Assembly: GCA_037783545.1 (NCBI GenBank)
Contig: JBBELK010000620.1
Span: 1,054,001 to 1,118,000, forward strand
Source of the DNA: Henricia sp. BOLD:AAB3569
Lineage: Eukaryota > Echinodermata > Asteroidea > Spinulosida > Echinasteridae
DNA length: 64,000 nucleotides
Reading direction: 5' to 3'
The stretch's first letter is position 1, and each line of letters opens with the position of its first letter. Positions 11,665 through 23,833 of the stretch are shown here, piece by piece. The notes under the pieces were generated by a model. It did no database searches and was not told the DNA's origin. It was given only the letters and a program-made list of their open reading frames with translations. The translations under genes were made by a program, and so were the position numbers.

Positions 11665-12323
11665 TTGGCCATAGCTTAACTGCACGTCTGTCCATTTGGT
11701 GAAACAAAAGTGACTCACACTGAAGTAAAAAACACTGGGAAGATTAAAAAAGTCGCATGTAAGATAAACGCACGTTCTGTATAAACGGAATAAAAGTACT
11801 TTGCACCCTACACAGTCAATTTTAATCGTCTAATTTCCCAGTGTGTATTTAACAGTCGGTGATTTGCTGCCCAGTTTAACGTAACTACTAACATCCCGCT
11901 TTTGCTTGACTATCAGATGTCAACGCTTTATAGCGGCGTCGTGCTAGACACGCAAGAATCCGAGTATTTTTCCAGCTTTGATTGCGAAGAGTCCGGCTTG
12001 AGAGTAATTGCTATTAACCCATCTCGAGGTTTCCATGGTAACGAGGTGGTATGCCTGGTACCACGGCACGGTGAATTCGATGTCCTCGCTCAATTAAAAC
12101 AATGTAGACCGGCTATAAACTTACAGCGTTGTTATTTTAAGCAGGACGCTACAACAGCACTTTCCTTCCTCCATGGTACTAATATCCCACCCCGGGACTC
12201 AACCCCCTAAATTAGCTACTGTTCAATCTCCATAGGTGCATGACATTACCGACGTCGATATTAACATTATAAGATAAAATTCATTTCCGATAAACTGCTA
12301 TACGTAATCACTGTTAAAAATTT
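11665..12323. other. Intergenic, one unassigned reading frame
   Basis: A frame from an ATG near 11917 to 12210 encodes about 97 residues with no motif I recognise and no clear splice signals. I do not call it a gene. Nothing else stands out. Confidence 0.35.
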
Positions 12324-12731
12324 CTCCGTTTTTTTTACGGAACGTCCTGCAGCAAAATTACCGGAACATTTTTTTTTCTCCGTAAATTTACGGAATTATT
12401 CCGTTTATTCCGTTGTTTTGTCCGTAAAAATACTGATTATTCGAAAATGTCCGTAAAATTACGGAGCTCGGTCCTTCAATAAACAGTGTGAATTCCGTAA
12501 AAATACGGAAACTCCGTAAAAGTACGTAATTTTTTAAAAATCCGTAAACAAATTTTACGGGTTTTTCGGAAAAATTCCGGCAGCAAAATTACCAGAACTT
12601 TTTTTCTGCCCCGTAAATTTACGGAATAAATTTTACGGAAATACATAATTTTACGGAAATAATCCGTTTATCCAATATGTTTGTGCAATTAAAAAATACG
12701 GATTCTACGTGTGCAGTCCGTAAAATTACGG
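12324..12731. repeat. Cluster of CCGTAAAATTACGG palindromes
   Basis: About a dozen full or half copies of CCGTAAANTTTACGG-like palindromes lie in 400 bases. A larger unit is repeated directly about 230 bases apart (GCAGCAAAATTACC at about 12350 and about 12580, each followed by a T-run and CCGTAAATTTACGGAAT). AAACAGTGTG recurs at about 12482 and just beyond the block at about 12745. Confidence 0.85.
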
Positions 12732-13523
12732 AAATGACCCTGACAAACAGTGTGCGAATACAAATCGGTATTGTTATCAATAGGCATCGACCGTTTGACA
12801 TCGATTAAAACTGAAATTACAGTTCGTCTACTGCCAGCCGAATGTGGGCTTCATAGTCCGTGCATTGCGACGAAAATTCATGTTTCACGGGAGCCACCTG
12901 AACTATATTCTATACTGCTAACGAGGCGGACGTGTAACGGTTATAGGCGGAGGGCGCAGTGATAAACACGCGGAAGGCGTCCGGCATCATATCACCGTGA
13001 CACGCCGTTTAATCCGCTGGGACTCAAGACGACCCGGACTGATCACTCGCACCTGTGCCTTGGCTCGCTGAGCACGTGGGCGGTACGGTATTAATTTAAC
13101 GCCATCCTCTCCATGGTCTCGATAACAGATTTCTCTCGCTCATTTGGTGTAAACTGGCTCACTCGTAAGTCACTGGAATAAATACTACCGGGACAGCGTA
13201 ATTCATTTCTCAAAAACATGTTAACTTCATCGGATCTTTAAACGGAAGTCACTCTGATACGTTTTCATTTATTAGGCCTAACATCGAAATAAGGAAGTGA
13301 GACGCATTCAATCTGGAAAACAACAAGTCGGTAAGTACGAGACATAGGCCTACTGGTTTACATGTTTAGGAAGATAATTCGTAAAGCTTTTTCAATCGGA
13401 TATTTCGTTGTCTGTATACCTACCTGCTTCAACTTTTGGGTATGATATAGATATAACATTTTCATATCACGCGCGTTTGGAGCATCAAAACACTTATACA
13501 TTCCAGCTGACATGTTTATGGCA
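12732..13523. other. Intergenic, nothing recognised
   Basis: No reading frame, RNA gene or clear repeat could be supported in this stretch. Confidence 0.4.
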
Positions 13524-13665
13524 TTTTAAAGGCAAGGCTCGTTAGCAATGCGTGCGCACCAGATTCGTGCCACGAAATATGCAGCTCCATAGCAAAGGCA
13601 TGGAGCTGCGTATTTCGTGGCACGAAATTGGCGCGCGCGCATTGCTGACGAGCTTGTGCCTTTAA
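13524..13665. mobile_element. Fold-back MITE, family T4
   Basis: Copy of the element at 7563-7703 with intact TTAAAGGC and GCCTTTAA ends. The central stem repeats GCAGCTCCATAGCAAAGGCA and its complement. Confidence 0.88.
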
Positions 13666-14171
13666 TGATGACATTACAACGAAACACTCTCCCGGATAGC
13701 CTAAATTTAAGGTTTGAACGGCCGTCGACACACGTTTAAAAATAAAAGCACCAAATAAGTCTTTAAACCGTAAATGACTGAAATGACAAAATTTAGAGAA
13801 GCCTCTGACACGATGCCTGGATGACAATGTTCATCAAGACATTATGCATCTTTTTTTCCACATACCACCTCGATCTGAAGTTACTTGACCTGGAAATTGG
13901 AAGGGTCTGTTGTTGTGCACGTCTTGCTTGCATGAGGTCCGGTGTTTGTTTAATTTTATTTACGATATTGATAGGTATTTTCAGGGACACTGAACCGGGG
14001 TTAATTTTCAAGGATGATGTTAAAGGTCTACGTTGAAGGTGTTGTAAATCTATGTTTTGTTCAGTGTCTTCTGTCTGTATACTCTTTATCATTGGTGAAT
14101 CAAAAGCAAGGTGCCCCACTGTACTTGAGTAAATCTACAACTTCATGCCGATTGCCACAAATATATGCCAC

Positions 14172-14634
14172 TTAAAGATAGTATACATGATTGGTAAACT
14201 GTTACATATAGTTTTATCCCCCTGTGTGATTGAAGATATGCATGATTAAAACCAACCTGAGCAAAAACCAGCTCCGTACTTCGTCTAACTTTTGAGAAAT
14301 CAGTCAAAAAAGGGTTTGCAGTCATTTCGCCCCAAAACCACTTCGCCCTGAACCATTTCGCCCTGTAGTGTTTGGACGAAATAATTTTGGGCGAAGTGGT
14401 TTGGGGCGAAATGGAACTTGGGCGAAATGGTTTTGGGGCGAATTTAATTTTCGTCTCATGAGACGAAAACTAATTGTTTTACTCATTTCTCAAAGACTAT
14501 AGCACTTCAGACAAAACCATTTTAGGGGAAGTTTTCTATGGTCATCATGTTTATACTGTGTATAGTTCGGCGTAAATCTGTGAACATTTCTGATTTTCGA
14601 GATTACCAATGATGTTTAGGCCTACTGCCTTTAA
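14172..14634 (-). mobile_element. TTAA-bounded MITE, family T1
   Basis: The ends TTAAAGATAGTATACATGAT and CACCTACT-like right end (ACTGCCTTTAA) are inverted repeats. The interior is built from degenerate units of GGGCGAAATGGTTTTGGGG and the reverse complement. It is in reverse orientation to the copies at 15018, 28379, 33819 and 37900. Confidence 0.88.
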
Positions 14635-14944
14635 ACCGAGACAGGTTATGGCCCATTGATACTTGAAATTGTAAAGTAGTTTTACGATCTCAAGACGGAA
14701 ACGATATCACAATTTAGAGGAATTTTGATCAAGGTCGAAGCTAAGCGTTTAAGACCGGTTTGTAATCAAATTTATCGGAGATTGTTAAACGAAATCAGGA
14801 GGGAGATGTTGGAAGCATATTATACTGTCATCTGGGAAATAAATTCCTCTTTAAATCTTCCAATCTGTAATAAATCGTTTCGTCCTTAAACTTTTGAAAC
14901 GGCTTCACTAACGGTGCAGCTTATAGCTTAGTGTTTGTGTTCGT

Positions 14945-15017
14945 GAAGACTTAAATGGCTATAATTTGTAAGCGACATAAATAATATATCTAAGGTACGT
15001 GGGCTGCAAAATGCAAC
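14945..15017. repeat. Left copy of 75-bp direct repeat flanking a MITE
   Basis: This stretch (CTTAAATGGCTATAATTTGT to GTGGGCTGCAAAATGCAAC) recurs at 15553-15629 in the same orientation with a few differences. The two copies lie on either side of the T1 element. Confidence 0.85.
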
Positions 15018-15547
15018 TTAAAGGCAGTATACATCATTGGTAATCTCGAAAATTAGAAATGTTCACAGATTTACGCCTAACTTACACAATTATAAACATG
15101 ATGACCGTAGAAAACTTCCCCTAAAATGGTTTTGTCTGAAGTGCTATAGTCTTTGAGAAATGAGTAAAACAATTAGTTTTCGTCTCATGAGACGAAAATT
15201 CAATTCGCCCCAAAACCATTTCGCCCAAGTGCCATTTCGCCCCAAACTACTTCGCCCGAGTGCCATTTCGCCCCACATTACTTCTTCCAAACACTACATC
15301 GCCCAAATGCCACTTCCCCCCTAAAACCACTTCGTGCACAGGCCGTGGTTCAGGGCGAAATGGTTCAGGGCGAAGTTGTTTTGGGGCGAAATGACTGCAA
15401 ACCCTTTTTTTGACTGTTTTCTCAAAGGTTAGACGAAGTATATGGAGCTGGTTTTTGCTCAGGTTGGTTTTAATCATGCAAATCTTCAATCACACAGGGG
15501 GATACAACTATTTGTAACTGTTTACCAATCATGTATACTATCTTTAA
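15018..15547 (+). mobile_element. TTAA-bounded MITE, family T1
   Basis: Its ends are TTAAAGGCAGTATACATCAT and CATGTATACTATCTTTAA. The middle holds many CGCCCCAAAACCATTTCGCC-type units, giving strong local inverted repeats around 15195-15395. It is non-coding. Confidence 0.9.
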
Positions 15548-15552
15548 TGCAC

Positions 15553-15629
15553 TGTTTGTGGAAACTTAAATGGCTATAATTTTTAAGCGACATAAATAAT
15601 ATATAGGTACGTGGGCTGCAAAATGCAAC
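15553..15629. repeat. Right copy of 75-bp direct repeat flanking a MITE
   Basis: Direct repeat of 14945-15017. It lacks the CTA of TATATCTAAGG, so the copies are diverged and older than a fresh insertion footprint. Confidence 0.85.
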
Positions 15630-16069
15630 CTAACAAGTGTTCCACAGGGTCCTATTTCATAAATCCCACTTAGAAACGTTCATAAATAAACATTCTTAAC
15701 TCATGTTTAGAGATAGGAAAATTATATGTTATTGTTTCTAAATCCACTTAAGAATGTTTTTAACTTTTATGAAAAAGGATTTCATCTAAACCTTAGTTAC
15801 AAGGTCAAGCTAAAAAGAGGCTTTTATGGGAATTATAGAAAAGCTAAAAGGTCGGTATATAAAGGTGAAACCTTTAATAAATGAATTTTAAACATCGCCA
15901 TATTGCAGAGGTAACCCCTAACCTTTTTATAGTTCAAACCATGCCTGTAGTAAAAAATATGCATAGGCCTATTCCTGATAAAAAAAGTGACAATTTTTAC
16001 TTTTTAAAGGAACCGCATACATTCATGGATGAAGGCTGTTTTTGAATGTTTATAAATACGTGTTCCCTT

Positions 16070-16512
16070 TTAAAGTTGCACTGTCCGATTTTAGGCCGAT
16101 TTGAGCGTCAAAATGTTTTTAAAGCTAAATTGCTATTTTTCTAGAATATAAAAGGTTATCAGCTTTCATTTGGTACCAAGAACGTAAAATTCCAAGGATT
16201 AATGCCAGTCGATTAAAAACAAGAAATAATAAAAGACAGGCCCTGTCTTTTATTGGACAGGGTTATGACGTAAATGTTCATGTGCGCGTACATGTGTACA
16301 TTGTACACATACTATGTACATATGAGCGTACGCGCACATGTACAACGTATGAGAAGCCCGTTTCAAGAAAAAGGTTTGTACATGTATCTCCAATTCCCGA
16401 CGTCGGAAATTTAAGTTTTCTATATTTTTGGTTACAGAGACACGTAAGCTTTCTAAATTCGTTCGCTTGTGTGAATAATCCTTTCACCCAAACACGGACA
16501 GTGCAACTTTAA
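16070..16512. mobile_element. TTAA-bounded MITE, family T3
   Basis: The terminal repeats TTAAAGTTGCACTGTCCG and CGGACAGTGCAACTTTAA are perfect over 18 bases. At the centre is a palindrome of about 65 bases built from GTACATGTGCGCGTACATGT and its complement. Related copies are at 17602-17852 (partial), 29783-30231 and 60498-61025. Confidence 0.92.
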
Positions 16513-17601
16513 GTGTGGTTATAGATAAAGCTGTTGACATTACACAAAGATGTGGCAAGGGTAGAGTGCGTGAAACGGTCGAGTAATATGTGACCTGTCA
16601 CGGCAAAATATGGTAAAAGTTAGGTGCGAATTACAGACACATGGCATTACTTAATGTCATCCCATGGCCATCCTAAACGAACCAAAACACATCCCGGCAG
16701 ATTACTTACAACCCGCGTCTATAGCCGCTGAAGGTTTGGTATGGCGCGTTTTCTGGTACCTTAAATCATACCATGTCCACATATGTGTCAGGTTACCCTG
16801 AGGAACAAGAATCCGTGCAAGGGCTGCACGCGAAAATAGTCTCGAAAGCACACTGAAAATGGTATTCACCTTAACAGTACAAAATCCTTCAATTTGTACA
16901 CAAATCTGCACAGGACGAAGGGGTTAGAATTAGTTAGGCCTACAACACGAATAATTTTAAATACACTTTAAAAAACAATAAACACAAATTTGTGATAAAT
17001 TTCTTATCTTTTATCGACACCGGAAAATCAAAACCAGAAAAAGTCTATACCAATCGGCCAATATGGATGAAATAAATTTAATTTCAAAAACGCAGGCTCA
17101 CGCTTTGCGAATTTTTTTTAATTATTAAAGAGAAATTCCAAATAAAAGGTGAACATTATTAATTTAAAGCAGTTATGAAATTGAAGACGGTGAAATAAAC
17201 AAACTGCGTGGGTCGGGTGCCAAAATGTAGTCTTACTTCATGAATATAGAGTGACTACTTTGATGTATAAGAAAGTGCATCGTAAAAGCGACATACTGCA
17301 GAAACAAGCCAAACATTACAACAACACTGTTGGGCACACAAAGGCCACTTGGACTGCAAAGGTCGAATAATCTATATTCCCGGGTTACAAACAATAACTG
17401 TTTGCCAAACGCCTTGCTATTTCCAAATCTATATCAGCAAAGCAGGATTTATATAGAAATATTGACTTGTTGACATAAAGGACGAATCTATTCAGTACAT
17501 GTTTCCCATAGATTTCATTTTACTTCGTGTTATATATGTTGCTGGTTTTCAACACCTAAACGCTTGGAGAATTTTTACTTTTTCTCAAAACCGCTCGCTT
17601 A
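16513..17601. other. Intergenic, nothing recognised
   Basis: No exon, RNA gene or repeat family could be supported here. Confidence 0.4.
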
Positions 17602-17852
17602 AAAAAAAAAATAGACGTAAATGTACATGTGCGCGTACATGTGTACATTGTACACATACTATGTATGAGCGTACGCGCACATGTACAACATGAGAAGCCC
17701 GTTTCAAGAAAAAAGGCTTGTACATGTATCTCCAATTCCCGACGTCGGAAATTTAAGTTTTCTATATTTTTCGTTACAGAGATACGTAAGCTTTCTAAAT
17801 TCGTTCGCTTGTGTGAATAATTTTTTTAAATCCTTTCACCCAAACACGAAAT
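17602..17852. mobile_element. Partial MITE, family T3
   Basis: Right part of family T3 only: it begins next to an A-run at the central palindrome (GACGTAAATGTACATGTGCG) and ends at CACCCAAACACG, without the terminal TTGCACT repeat. Confidence 0.85.
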
Positions 17853-18660
17853 GAAAGCGCTCCATTTGTTATACTTCATTGTAAAAAGCAGAAAATGAAG
17901 TGAGGAAATGTCACAATAAAGTAGAAACAGCTTTGAGTTTGATTCGGGGAAACAGTGTGCAAAAGCCCGGATAGAAAGTGCAACGTTGCGATGAGGTCGT
18001 GGCGAGACCCATGGGAACTATTCAGGCGTTCGAATGGGCGTCTCATGTAAACAATATACATGGAGAAAGATGCAGGAAAACGGCTGGAAAAAAAATCAAT
18101 TCTTCGCCATCTTCAGATCAAAACTAGACTATATACTCCGCGAAAAAAAGGTCGTGACAAATACGAGGGCACTGTAAACAATACGACGGGGGCAAAATCG
18201 ATTAGAGGTTGGCGAAATGGCACTCGAGTGTAACTTGGTCGCAGTTCGAAAAATAGTTCAGGTGTTGTTCTACGGGTTTTTTTCCGCGCCAAAATCACAG
18301 ACGGGGGGCATTTAACAGCGCGTTGCAACTGTTTTTTCTGTCAAAGAGACCTGTTTGTATTAGTGTCACTTTGGGCAAGGGTACACTCTAAAAACACACT
18401 GGTTGAATTCAACCAATGTGGTTGGTAGATATGTGTCAGATTTTGCCGTTCACGTAAAAGGGTCTGTCATGTTTTCTGAGCGCGCAAACCTTCGCACCAA
18501 CCCTTCAGCTCACGTGATCGTAGATAGATTTAAGTATGTATCAATCAGTTCCCTTGGCTAATTGAGATGGAAGAGATTCACGCAAGATTTGTTTGGGTTT
18601 ATATGGAAGTCAGTGCCTGTTCTTAGCCGTACTATAGTCTGAGAGCCCACGACGATTTAA
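17853..18660. other. Intergenic, one E2F-like site
   Basis: TTTTCCGCGCCAAAA (around 18281-18295) matches an E2F-type site, but no credible exon follows it. Nothing else was recognised. Confidence 0.35.
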
Positions 18661-19212
18661 TTAAAGGCATGACATGCTAAACAACTTTTTGCCTAATCTT
18701 TGCTTTATATGATGGACAGCAAGATATATGATGATCAGCAAGACATGCTATTGTTCGTTTGGATGTAAAATCAATAAAAGGTACCCTTTTTCAAATTTGA
18801 AGATTTCATTGCAATAAACCACAGACAGAGGGCGCTGTTTGGAGTGCATCACGTAAGGATGACAGAAGGGAAAAGTTAGGAAAAAACATAAAACTTCAAG
18901 TTGGACTTGTGGCAAATTGCTGCAGTTTTCTCCCCCAGTTTCGTCATGGCTTACAACAGGAAACATGTAGAACAAACTCAAACAGTTAGGGATTACAAAA
19001 GTTCCAGGACGTTTGAGAAAAAGGTTGAATCTTTTGTGCAGAGTTAAATTGTGATTTTCCTGTGTTTGCCTCTTGTGACATCATGACCTTGGTCATGAAT
19101 ATGCACATTCGCATTGGCATAAAAACTAAAAACCTTTGTTTTAACCCCCAAGTATATGGGTTATGGGTTTTATAGCATATATTTAATTGATCCCAAATAA
19201 GGGGCCCTTTAA
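18661..19212. mobile_element. TTAA-bounded element, family T5 (552 bp)
   Basis: It begins TTAAAGGCATGACATGCTAA and ends AAGGGGCCCTTTAA. The copy at 21456-22001, in the same orientation, matches along most of its length (GAGGGCGCTGTTTGGAGTGC, CAAATTGCTGCAG, TTGCCTCTTGTGACATCA). No transposase frame is visible. Confidence 0.85.
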
Positions 19213-20696
19213 GCATGGAATGCACGGGATATGTCATTCTTAAGTTACTGATTATTGATCAGCTCATCAAATACTATGTATTCCTGCTAGAATGGTGCTT
19301 GTGCGCGAAACTCTATAATTATAAGTCATTTTTGGGCTACTTTGGGCGGTTCCCCCTCCCAAACGCAAGAATGGCCATTCTGAAGGTTCGATACCACAAC
19401 CTAGCCACCGACACCATCAAATCTTTTGTGCACAAAACTCTAATTAAATCGTCGTGAGCTCTCAGACTATACGCTTTCCGAGCATAGTGGGTTTCTTGCA
19501 AGAATAAATAAATAACCCCAGTTATTGATTGAATGCAAGTCTAATTGTCTGCTGTCGAACTGTACGTATTTAGATTGCGATTATGTGACTGACTTGGTAT
19601 AATGTTGAACTGCAACACTCTGAACATGGAATTTCGTTCCCTTATTGTGGGTACGTGGAACCATGAGCGTCTGTTCTCGAACATTGTGTAATGCAAGACG
19701 TACATTTCTATTTTTCCATTTTCGTGCGTTGAAATAGGGGCAATTTATGCAAAATTCTTCAATTTATATCATAATACTTCTGATTTTGGGAAAGTATGGA
19801 AAAAAAAAGGCGATATGGATGCCTGAAATGGGTCACCTCGGGAAGAATTTAAAAAACCCAAAATTCCTTCATCCAGTTTGGACTCGCGACGTCTTTGTAT
19901 AATGGAACCATTTTTGAAAGTGGCACGCAGAGCAAATAGATCGTATTTCTTATTACATGTGTGAGCCCGGATATGGGTCCAGCGACGACATGCTACGGTG
20001 CCATTCAATCGCCGTAAATTGGGCCATATCTCGGGCGGGCAAAAGGAGCAATTTTATCCCGGGGGCAACCCGCGCCAATACCCGCAAGAAAGAAAGGCTG
20101 GCGTGACAAAAAACACCGCCAGGGAAATTTGGCACGACATTTGCCTTTCGACTTTGGGCGAATATTTTATTTCTGTCCGCGCACGGACAAAAAGGGGTAA
20201 ATTGAATTGTCCACACCTTAGAATATCTGAAGAATTAGAAGAGAATTTTAAACTGAAGAGTTGTAATTAGACACCAGCGGAAAATACGAGATTAAGATGA
20301 GACTTTTCTTACTGGATGAACAGCGTTTTCATACTCTCCGATAGCACGATACGGAAGATTCCCATGAGACCGAAAAACTAGAAATCACGCCAGAAATATA
20401 GTAATCCGACGCAAAATGCCACAGAAGGCCACCGAAATGAATCGAGATGAATAGCTACAATATACTCCAGAAAGAATGTGAGAAAACAGGATAGTAAGCC
20501 AAGGAATTGTTGATAAGCAAATATACGTGGAGACAATGTGCCCGGGATGGAGGGCTTCATGTAGCAAAAACCATGACAACAGAATCATCCTAAAGCCAGA
20601 TTCCTTTGTGTATAGTCAATATAATATAACAATATATATAAAAGATTCACCGTCTTTGATGTTGCATTTTTCTTGAAATGGCTGGCAAACAGCACG
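19213..20696. other. Intergenic, nothing recognised
   Basis: Several short frames occur, none with motifs or splice signals. No repeat family could be assigned. Confidence 0.35.
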
Positions 20697-21345
20697 GAGC
20701 AAGTTCGATTCACGACCATAGTTAACCACAGTTCGACTATTTGCAACCGAACGCAGTGTAGTCAACGATTGTTAGTAGTGTCTGGTCGACTATTTGGAAC
20801 CATGAGCAAGTTCGATTCACGACTGGAGCCAACCACTGGTCGAACGTCATCATGGCAACACACATGCGCATTAACGTGCAAGTCCGAACGCCTTTGGTTA
20901 GTCAGTTGGTTCCGCGCAAAACGCTGCATCAACTCAATGCCTGATGGGTACCAATGACCAGTGCAACCGTGCCCTGTGGGCTGGTTCCAAATGGTCGACC
21001 AGACACGACTAACCATCGTTGACTAGACTGCGTTCGGTTGCAAATAGTTGAACTATGGTTAACTAAAGAGCAAGTTCGGGCGGGCGACTATAGTTAACCA
21101 GTCAGACTAGCTAGTCAAACCACGCAGCGTTCGGGTGGCATCTACATCCTGGTTTAGTCTATAGCTATAGTCGCCCGCCCGAACTTGCTCATAATTGTCA
21201 ATCGAACTTGCTCCTGTTGCACTGGTCACTGGTACCCATCACGTATAGAGTTGATGCAGTGTTTTGCGCGGAACCAACTGTGTGTGTTTCCAGGACGACG
21301 TTCGACCAGTGGATAACTCTATAGTCGTGAATCGAACTTGCTTCT
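20697..21345. mobile_element. Nested fold-back elements
   Basis: GAGCAAGTTCGATTCACGAC occurs near 20697 and 20805 and its complement near 21202 and 21327. The arm CGAACGCAGTGTAGTCAACG (20749) is inverted at about 21010-21035. A smaller hairpin element (21067-21190, ends GAGCAAGTTCGGGCGGGCGA and complement) sits inside. This looks like related palindromic elements inserted into each other. Confidence 0.8.
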
Positions 21346-21455
21346 AAAATGCAAATTGGTATTGATAACGAAGAAAACTGTCTCGGGTTTTATAAATATG
21401 AAACAAGATGAAATAAAAAAGAAAACAAATAATTGGTCTTGTATTTCTGTACACG

Positions 21456-22001
21456 CATGACATGCTAAACACTTGTATGCATAGTCTTTGCTGCATATGG
21501 TGGATTACTTGTTTAGCAAGATATTACTATTCAAATAAAGGTAGCCTTTTTCAACTTAGAAGATTTCGTTGCAGTAAATCACAGAACGAGGGCGCTGTTT
21601 GGAGTGCATAACTTCAGGAAGACAAGAGAAAAGTGAAGAAAAAACATAAGACTTCAAGTTATAGACTTGTGGCAAATTGCTGCAGTTTCCACCCCCAGTT
21701 TTGTCATGGCTTACAACATACAGGCAACATGTAAAGCAAACTCAAACAGCCATGATGGATTACAAAAGTTTCAGCAAGTTTGAGAAAAATAGGGGAATCT
21801 TTTGTGCACAGTTGAATGTGATCTTCCTTTGTTTGCCTCTTGTGACATCACAACCTTGGTCATGAATATGTATATTACATTAGCATACAAGTTTTAACCC
21901 CCCAAATAAGCTCTAAATGGCATTTTTATGACTGTAACTGAGTAGAGTAGTTTCATAGGATATATTTCATTGATAAAAATCCCTAATCATGGGCCCTTTA
22001 A
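21456..22001. mobile_element. TTAA-bounded element, family T5, 5' end damaged
   Basis: Second copy of the element at 18661-19212. The left TTAAAGG is replaced; the right end GGGCCCTTTAA is intact. About 80-85 percent identity by eye. Confidence 0.82.
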
Positions 22002-22798
22002 AGAAAATTGAAAACAAATATGACAACGAATCATTTTCAATTTATTGTAATCCATCGGTCAATATTGTATGCATGTCACTCATCGAAGTTAAACGATATT
22101 GATCAACCTGCGGCGTTTTATCATGTATAAGCGTGTATCTACTCGATCAATAACAAATATTTTTACACACAATGTTGACATGCATTACTTCTGCATAGCT
22201 ATATGTTGAAATGTAACTTTCACTTCGTGAATGTTGTAAGATATTGCAGATTAAGCTGCAAATGTCTAACCTGAGAAAGTGCCTCGGCTGATAAGACATA
22301 GTCTAACACAGTGTTAACGTACTTTTGTCAAGCAAAAACTGGCGTTTATGACGTTGCTGTTCATTATGTATTTTAATGTCGTTATATTTTGTGTAATAAA
22401 ATATTTTTTTATAATCACTGAAACTGAACTTTTCGTCTGCTATAGAAATATATATATATTTATTTTATTTATTTATTTATTATTTATACTGGGGAACCTA
22501 TATTCAGTTCATAAAAACTGTTCTCCCTTAGGTCCCAGTTTAAAATATGCAAAAAATAAACATTAAAACAACAAGAATAATTGATTAAAAATACAATCAC
22601 AAAACAATTACAGATTTTGAGAGAGGTGCTCCTTAAACGTGTTTAAGCTTGTTGGAAGAGGATTCTTCAGTAACAATGACAGCTTGTTCCATGATTGCAC
22701 ACCCCGAAATTGAAAAGTTCTCTTACCAAATTCTGTCCTTGGGCACGGGAGGCAAAGATTACCTGCAACACAATGCCTAGTTCGATAAAGCGGGCCTC

Positions 22799-22941
22799 CC
22801 ACTGTGCGATTTTGGCCACGAATGTCCTACGAATTGGTACGATTATCGGAGACTGCCTATAGACTCTACACACAATGGTACCCAATCGTACCTAATCGTG
22901 CCTAATTCGTGGCCAAAATCGCACAGTGGGAGGCCCGCTTA
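22799..22941. mobile_element. Fold-back element inserted in the LINE relic
   Basis: The arms CGGGCCTCCCACTGTGCGAT and the complement match perfectly for about 32 bases. Removing the element restores the LINE reading frame between EQHS and YRTRHC-like sequence, which supports insertion into an existing LINE copy. Confidence 0.9.
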
Positions 22942-22999
22942 AGAGTGTTGCTCACTAACATAAGAAAACAAGCTGCTAAGGTATGTCGGAACCATACCA

Positions 23000-23833
23000 C
23001 TAATGGCCCAGTCACAATGTCGGCGATCTGTCGGGGATTAGTTTTGGCGGGGGGTCGTCGTAGAAAATAAAGAAGCCTTGAACAATCCTAGCAATAATCC
23101 TAATAAAAGTGGAGCAGTTACATTGTCTGAGATTTTTTCAAGGATTTTGACCCGGTTTTGTCGAAAAATCGTGGGATTAGCCTCCGATCGCCTCCGATTG
23201 CATCGGAGACGATATCTGCGAGCATCTTTTCTTTTAATTTCCCCCCCCCCCCCGGGTATATGTGGGGGAAAAGGAGGGTTTTCTGACCTCGGTCATCTGT
23301 ATTTCTCCCTGTACACTGCAGCAAGAGCGTCTCAAACTTTTAGCGATCCGATCGGAGGCGCCCTTATATACACGGCGATTTACTACGATTCCACCGTACG
23401 ATTCGTCGGAGACGATCACAGAAAGCGTACGAATCGTCGCAGGGCGCCTCCGATTCAGTCGGAGGGCGCCGGAGACCACTCGCAGACATTGAATCTCAAC
23501 CTGAATTTCCAATCCCACACAGAATCTTGCGACTAGTCTCAGATTATTCGGAGGACGCCTCCGATTAATCGGAGGGCATCGTAGGTCATCAGAGATTGTG
23601 TCTGGGATGCCCAAAATGGGTGAAAAATCTTGCGAGCAATCTTAAAATTTTAAGTTCAAAGTTGGGGACCGCGACGGGTGTGGCGATGCCAAAAAAATCT
23701 GCGACAAGCCGCAGGCGTCCGGAGAGCGCCTCCGACGGGTGCAAAATCGTGAGATCTGTCTCAAGATTTTGTTCAAATTTCCCGGTTTTACCCATCGCCG
23801 ACGCATCGCAACTGATTTGTGACTGGCCCATTA
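23000..23833. mobile_element. 834-bp DNA element inserted in the LINE relic
   Basis: Terminal repeats TAATGGCCCAGTCACAA and TTGTGACTGGCCCATTA, probably with a TA target. The interior is GC-rich and dominated by short opposed copies of CCTCCGAT and ATCGGAGG, with a run of about 17 C at 23237-23253. No transposase frame was found; long frames here come from the repeat composition. Confidence 0.85.

Noticed and set aside
11902-12210. About 100-codon frame with a possible ATG at 11917
   Set aside because: No domain, no splice signals, next to repeats; length is within chance.
16282-16487. Frames on both strands with RVHVYIVHILC-like peptides, repeated at 17629 and 29951
   Set aside because: Same central palindrome of MITE family T3 read as protein.
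23078-23614. Long overlapping frames on both strands (up to 152 codons)
   Set aside because: They lie inside the inserted element and arise from its CCTCCGAT-type repeats.
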